64,000 nucleotides of DNA. Origin: Hyphomicrobiales bacterium (GTDB lineage Bacteria; Pseudomonadota; Alphaproteobacteria; Rhizobiales; Rhizobiaceae). The number at the start of each line of letters is the position of its first letter. Positions within the stretch are counted from its first letter, which is position 1. The translations under genes were made by a program, and so were the position numbers. The stretch spans positions 186,001 to 250,000 of the forward strand of contig UBTF01000003.1 in assembly GCA_900468285.1 (NCBI GenBank). Direction: 5' to 3'. Shown here one piece after another: positions 62,258 through 64,000 of this stretch. Below the pieces are notes generated by a model that saw only the letters and a program-made list of their open reading frames with translations, was not told the origin of the DNA and made no database searches.

Positions 62258-64000
62258 ATGCCGGTAGCGCCATTGTCATTGCCTGAATTCGTGGAAATCA
62301 AAGTGTTCGGATCGTTCCAGCATTCTCTTTCGCAGTCAGATGCGGATGCCGACGCTATGTCGTTGAAATGGGTCGTTCTTGCGATTGCGTTGATCAGCGG
62401 CGTTGTCAACGTGCTGGCACTGACCTCGCCGCTCTTTATGCTGCAGGTTTATGACCGGGTGCTGGCGAGCGGAAGTGTGGAGACACTGGTCGGATTGGCG
62501 ATCCTTGCCACGGGCATGTTCGTCATCCAGGCGGGTCTCGATATCATCCGTGCCCGCATCCTAATTCGTATCGGTGAAGCCTTCGATGCCAGTTTGTCGA
62601 AGCGCGTCCATGACGCTGTCGTTCGTTTGCCGCTTTTGGGGCACTCTCCGCGAGATGGGCTGCAGCCGTTGCGGGACATGGATAATGTTCGCAGCTTCCT
62701 GGCCGGTTCGGGGCCAACCGCGTTTTTCGATCTGCCCTGGATGCCGCTCTATCTGTTCATTTGCTTCGCGTTCCATTTCTGGATTGGAATGACCGCGCTT
62801 GTGGGCGCCATTTGTCTCATTGCCCTGACGCTTCTGACGAACCTTTTTTCTCGCAAATCCATCCGCGAGGTGACGGCGCAGAACATGCAGCGCAATGGCC
62901 TTCTTGAGGATGCCAGACGCAATGCCGAGATTACTCGGGCAATGGGCATGGGCAATCGCGTTGCGTTTCGCTGGGCAAGAGTTAACCGCGCTTATCTGGA
63001 TGCCAACCGAAAGGCCGGTGACGTTTCTGGCGCGTTTGGAAGCATCTCCAGAATGGCGCGCCTGATGTTGCAGTCGGCAATTCTGGGTGTCGGTGCCTAT
63101 CTTGTCATTCGCCAGGAAGCGAGTGGCGGGGTGATGATTGCAAGCTCCATCATGATGGGGCGGGCGCTGGCGCCGGTCGATCTGCTGATTGCCAGCTGGA
63201 AGCCACTGTTGATGGCGCGGCAAAGCTGGGCGCGACTGAAGGACTTGCTGACGAAAATCCCGAGGGACAGTGCGATGACGCCTCTGCCTGCGCCGCAGAG
63301 GGAACTGCGCGCCGAGGCTCTTGTTATCGTGCCTCCCGGTGAAAAAAAGCCGACGGTAACCGGCGTGCAATTCATTTTGGGCGCGGGAAGTGCGCTGGGC
63401 GTTATCGGTGCCTCGGGCTCGGGCAAATCCACCCTGGCACGCGTGCTTGCCAATGCCTGGATGCCCGCCTCCGGCAAGGTCCGGCTTGATGGCGCAAGCC
63501 TCGACCAATGGGAACCGGAACGTCTGGGTTCCTACATCGGATATCTGCCGCAGGATGTGGCACTGTTCGATGGCACGATTGCTGAAAACATTTCTCGCTT
63601 TGATGACGAAGCAGATCCCGCTGCGCTCGTTGCTGCCGCAAAGGCTGCAGGTGCGCACGATATGATCCTGCGTTTTGACAAGGGTTACGAAACGCGCGTG
63701 GGCGAGGCCGGTTCGGCACTGTCTTCCGGTCAACGACAGCGGATCGGTCTTGCGCGGGCGCTCTATCGCGATCCCTTCATCGTGGTGCTGGACGAGCCCA
63801 ACGCCAATCTCGATGCCGATGGCGAAGCTGCCGTGGTTGCCGCCATCGCCGCGGTGCGTTCGCGGCGGGGCATTGCCATCGTCATCGCACATCGGCCAAG
63901 CGCAATGGCCGCGGTCGATCTCGTTCTGGTCATGGAAAATGGGCAGCAACGTGCGTTCGGCCCTCGCGACGAGGTTTTGTCCAGGGTCTTGAAAAAGGAC
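62258..64000 (+). CDS. type I secretion ABC exporter (PrtD/HlyB-like), 3' end outside window
   Basis: This inner-membrane exporter drives a type I secretion channel. The frame is open to the last base, giving 581 residues, close to the usual ~580 for PrtD-type proteins, so only a few are missing. Membrane segments lie near ~38-58, ~65-90, ~155-200 and ~255-280. The family segment TSPLFMLQVYDRVL is at ~57-70. The ATPase domain carries Walker A GASGSGKST, signature LSSGQRQR (second residue Ser rather than Gly), Walker B FIVVLDEP and His in IAHRPS. The start is uncertain: ATG 62258, GTG 62291 and ATG 62357 are in frame, and none has a strong ribosome binding site. A membrane fusion partner would be expected just downstream. 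Confidence 0.88.
   Translation, partial: MPVAPLSLPEFVEIKVFGSFQHSLSQSDADADAMSLKWVVLAIALISGVVNVLALTSPLFMLQVYDRVLASGSVETLVGLAILATGMFVIQAGLDIIRARILIRIGEAFDASLSKRVHDAVVRLPLLGHSPRDGLQPLRDMDNVRSFLAGSGPTAFFDLPWMPLYLFICFAFHFWIGMTALVGAICLIALTLLTNLFSRKSIREVTAQNMQRNGLLEDARRNAEITRAMGMGNRVAFRWARVNRAYLDANRKAGDVSGAFGSISRMARLMLQSAILGVGAYLVIRQEASGGVMIASSIMMGRALAPVDLLIASWKPLLMARQSWARLKDLLTKIPRDSAMTPLPAPQRELRAEALVIVPPGEKKPTVTGVQFILGAGSALGVIGASGSGKSTLARVLANAWMPASGKVRLDGASLDQWEPERLGSYIGYLPQDVALFDGTIAENISRFDDEADPAALVAAAKAAGAHDMILRFDKGYETRVGEAGSALSSGQRQRIGLARALYRDPFIVVLDEPNANLDADGEAAVVAAIAAVRSRRGIAIVIAHRPSAMAAVDLVLVMENGQQRAFGPRDEVLSRVLKKD

Noticed and set aside
62561-63949. 462-codon open frame on the minus strand
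   Set aside because: It is antisense to the type I secretion exporter, whose frame has clear Walker and signature motifs; the antisense product is His/Arg/Gln-rich and resembles nothing.

Overview
The window reads as a chromosomal segment from an alphaproteobacterium of the Rhizobiaceae, most likely Agrobacterium or a close Rhizobium relative. This is inferred from gene content, moderately high GC, chemoreceptors ending in a W-x-x-F pentapeptide, iron-box motifs of the rhizobial TGA-N9-TCA type, and candidate EcfG-type stress promoters. No rRNA, tRNA, CRISPR array, prophage or intact insertion sequence was found. The segment is a patchwork of small catabolic and transport operons, efflux, iron uptake and signalling genes.

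Layout. 1-1740: 3' part of allophanate hydrolase (atzF). 2259-8098: a six-gene operon with a polar amino acid ABC importer, an MmgE/PrpD protein and a flavin monooxygenase; its content recalls the Bacillus yxe operon for S-(2-succino)cysteine use. 8263-13888 (minus): an outer membrane factor / adaptor / RND efflux operon, divergent from an OmpR-type response regulator and histidine kinase (14037-16006). 16235-17635: a divergent TetR-SDR pair closely resembling E. coli bdcR-bdcA with a candidate operator between them. 17640-17899: a decayed IS3-family transposase relic. 17903-25151: a siderophore uptake locus in which an ABC operon plus an RpiR-family regulator (minus) diverges from a TonB-dependent receptor (plus); the shared promoter region carries two mirror-image 18-bp copies of an iron-responsive motif.

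25271-31242: a low-complexity hypothetical protein, a GAF-PAS-GGDEF-EAL protein and a soluble PAS-PAS chemoreceptor. 31715-38548: a hydroxy-/oxo-acid module with an RraA-like aldolase, a D-2-hydroxyacid dehydrogenase, an IclR regulator, a TctCBA tripartite transporter and an FMN-dependent 2-hydroxyacid oxidase. 38697-40763: a UvrD/Rep helicase. 41109-45335: three exported proteins (a sorbosone-dehydrogenase-like/PEBP fusion, an alpha/beta hydrolase and a DUF4142 protein) and an MgtC-like membrane protein, with two candidate EcfG promoters. 45426-47630 and 51015-52958: two membrane chemoreceptors flanking a three-gene catabolic operon (BKACE, MFS transporter, cyclase; 47745-50595).

53638-54405: a lone EAL phosphodiesterase. 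54571-55158: a truncated D-serine dehydratase. 55885-61983: a second iron uptake locus, with a TonB receptor convergent with a FecBCDE-type operon that begins with an unrecognised 47-codon ORF. 62258-64000: a type I secretion ABC exporter, cut by the window end.

No wholly new system is evident. The points most worth checking are the mirrored iron boxes, the 47-codon ORF translationally coupled to a siderophore-binding protein, the disordered 352-residue protein, the sorbosone dehydrogenase-PEBP fusion, and the yxe-like operon without its expected acetyltransferase and deacetylase.
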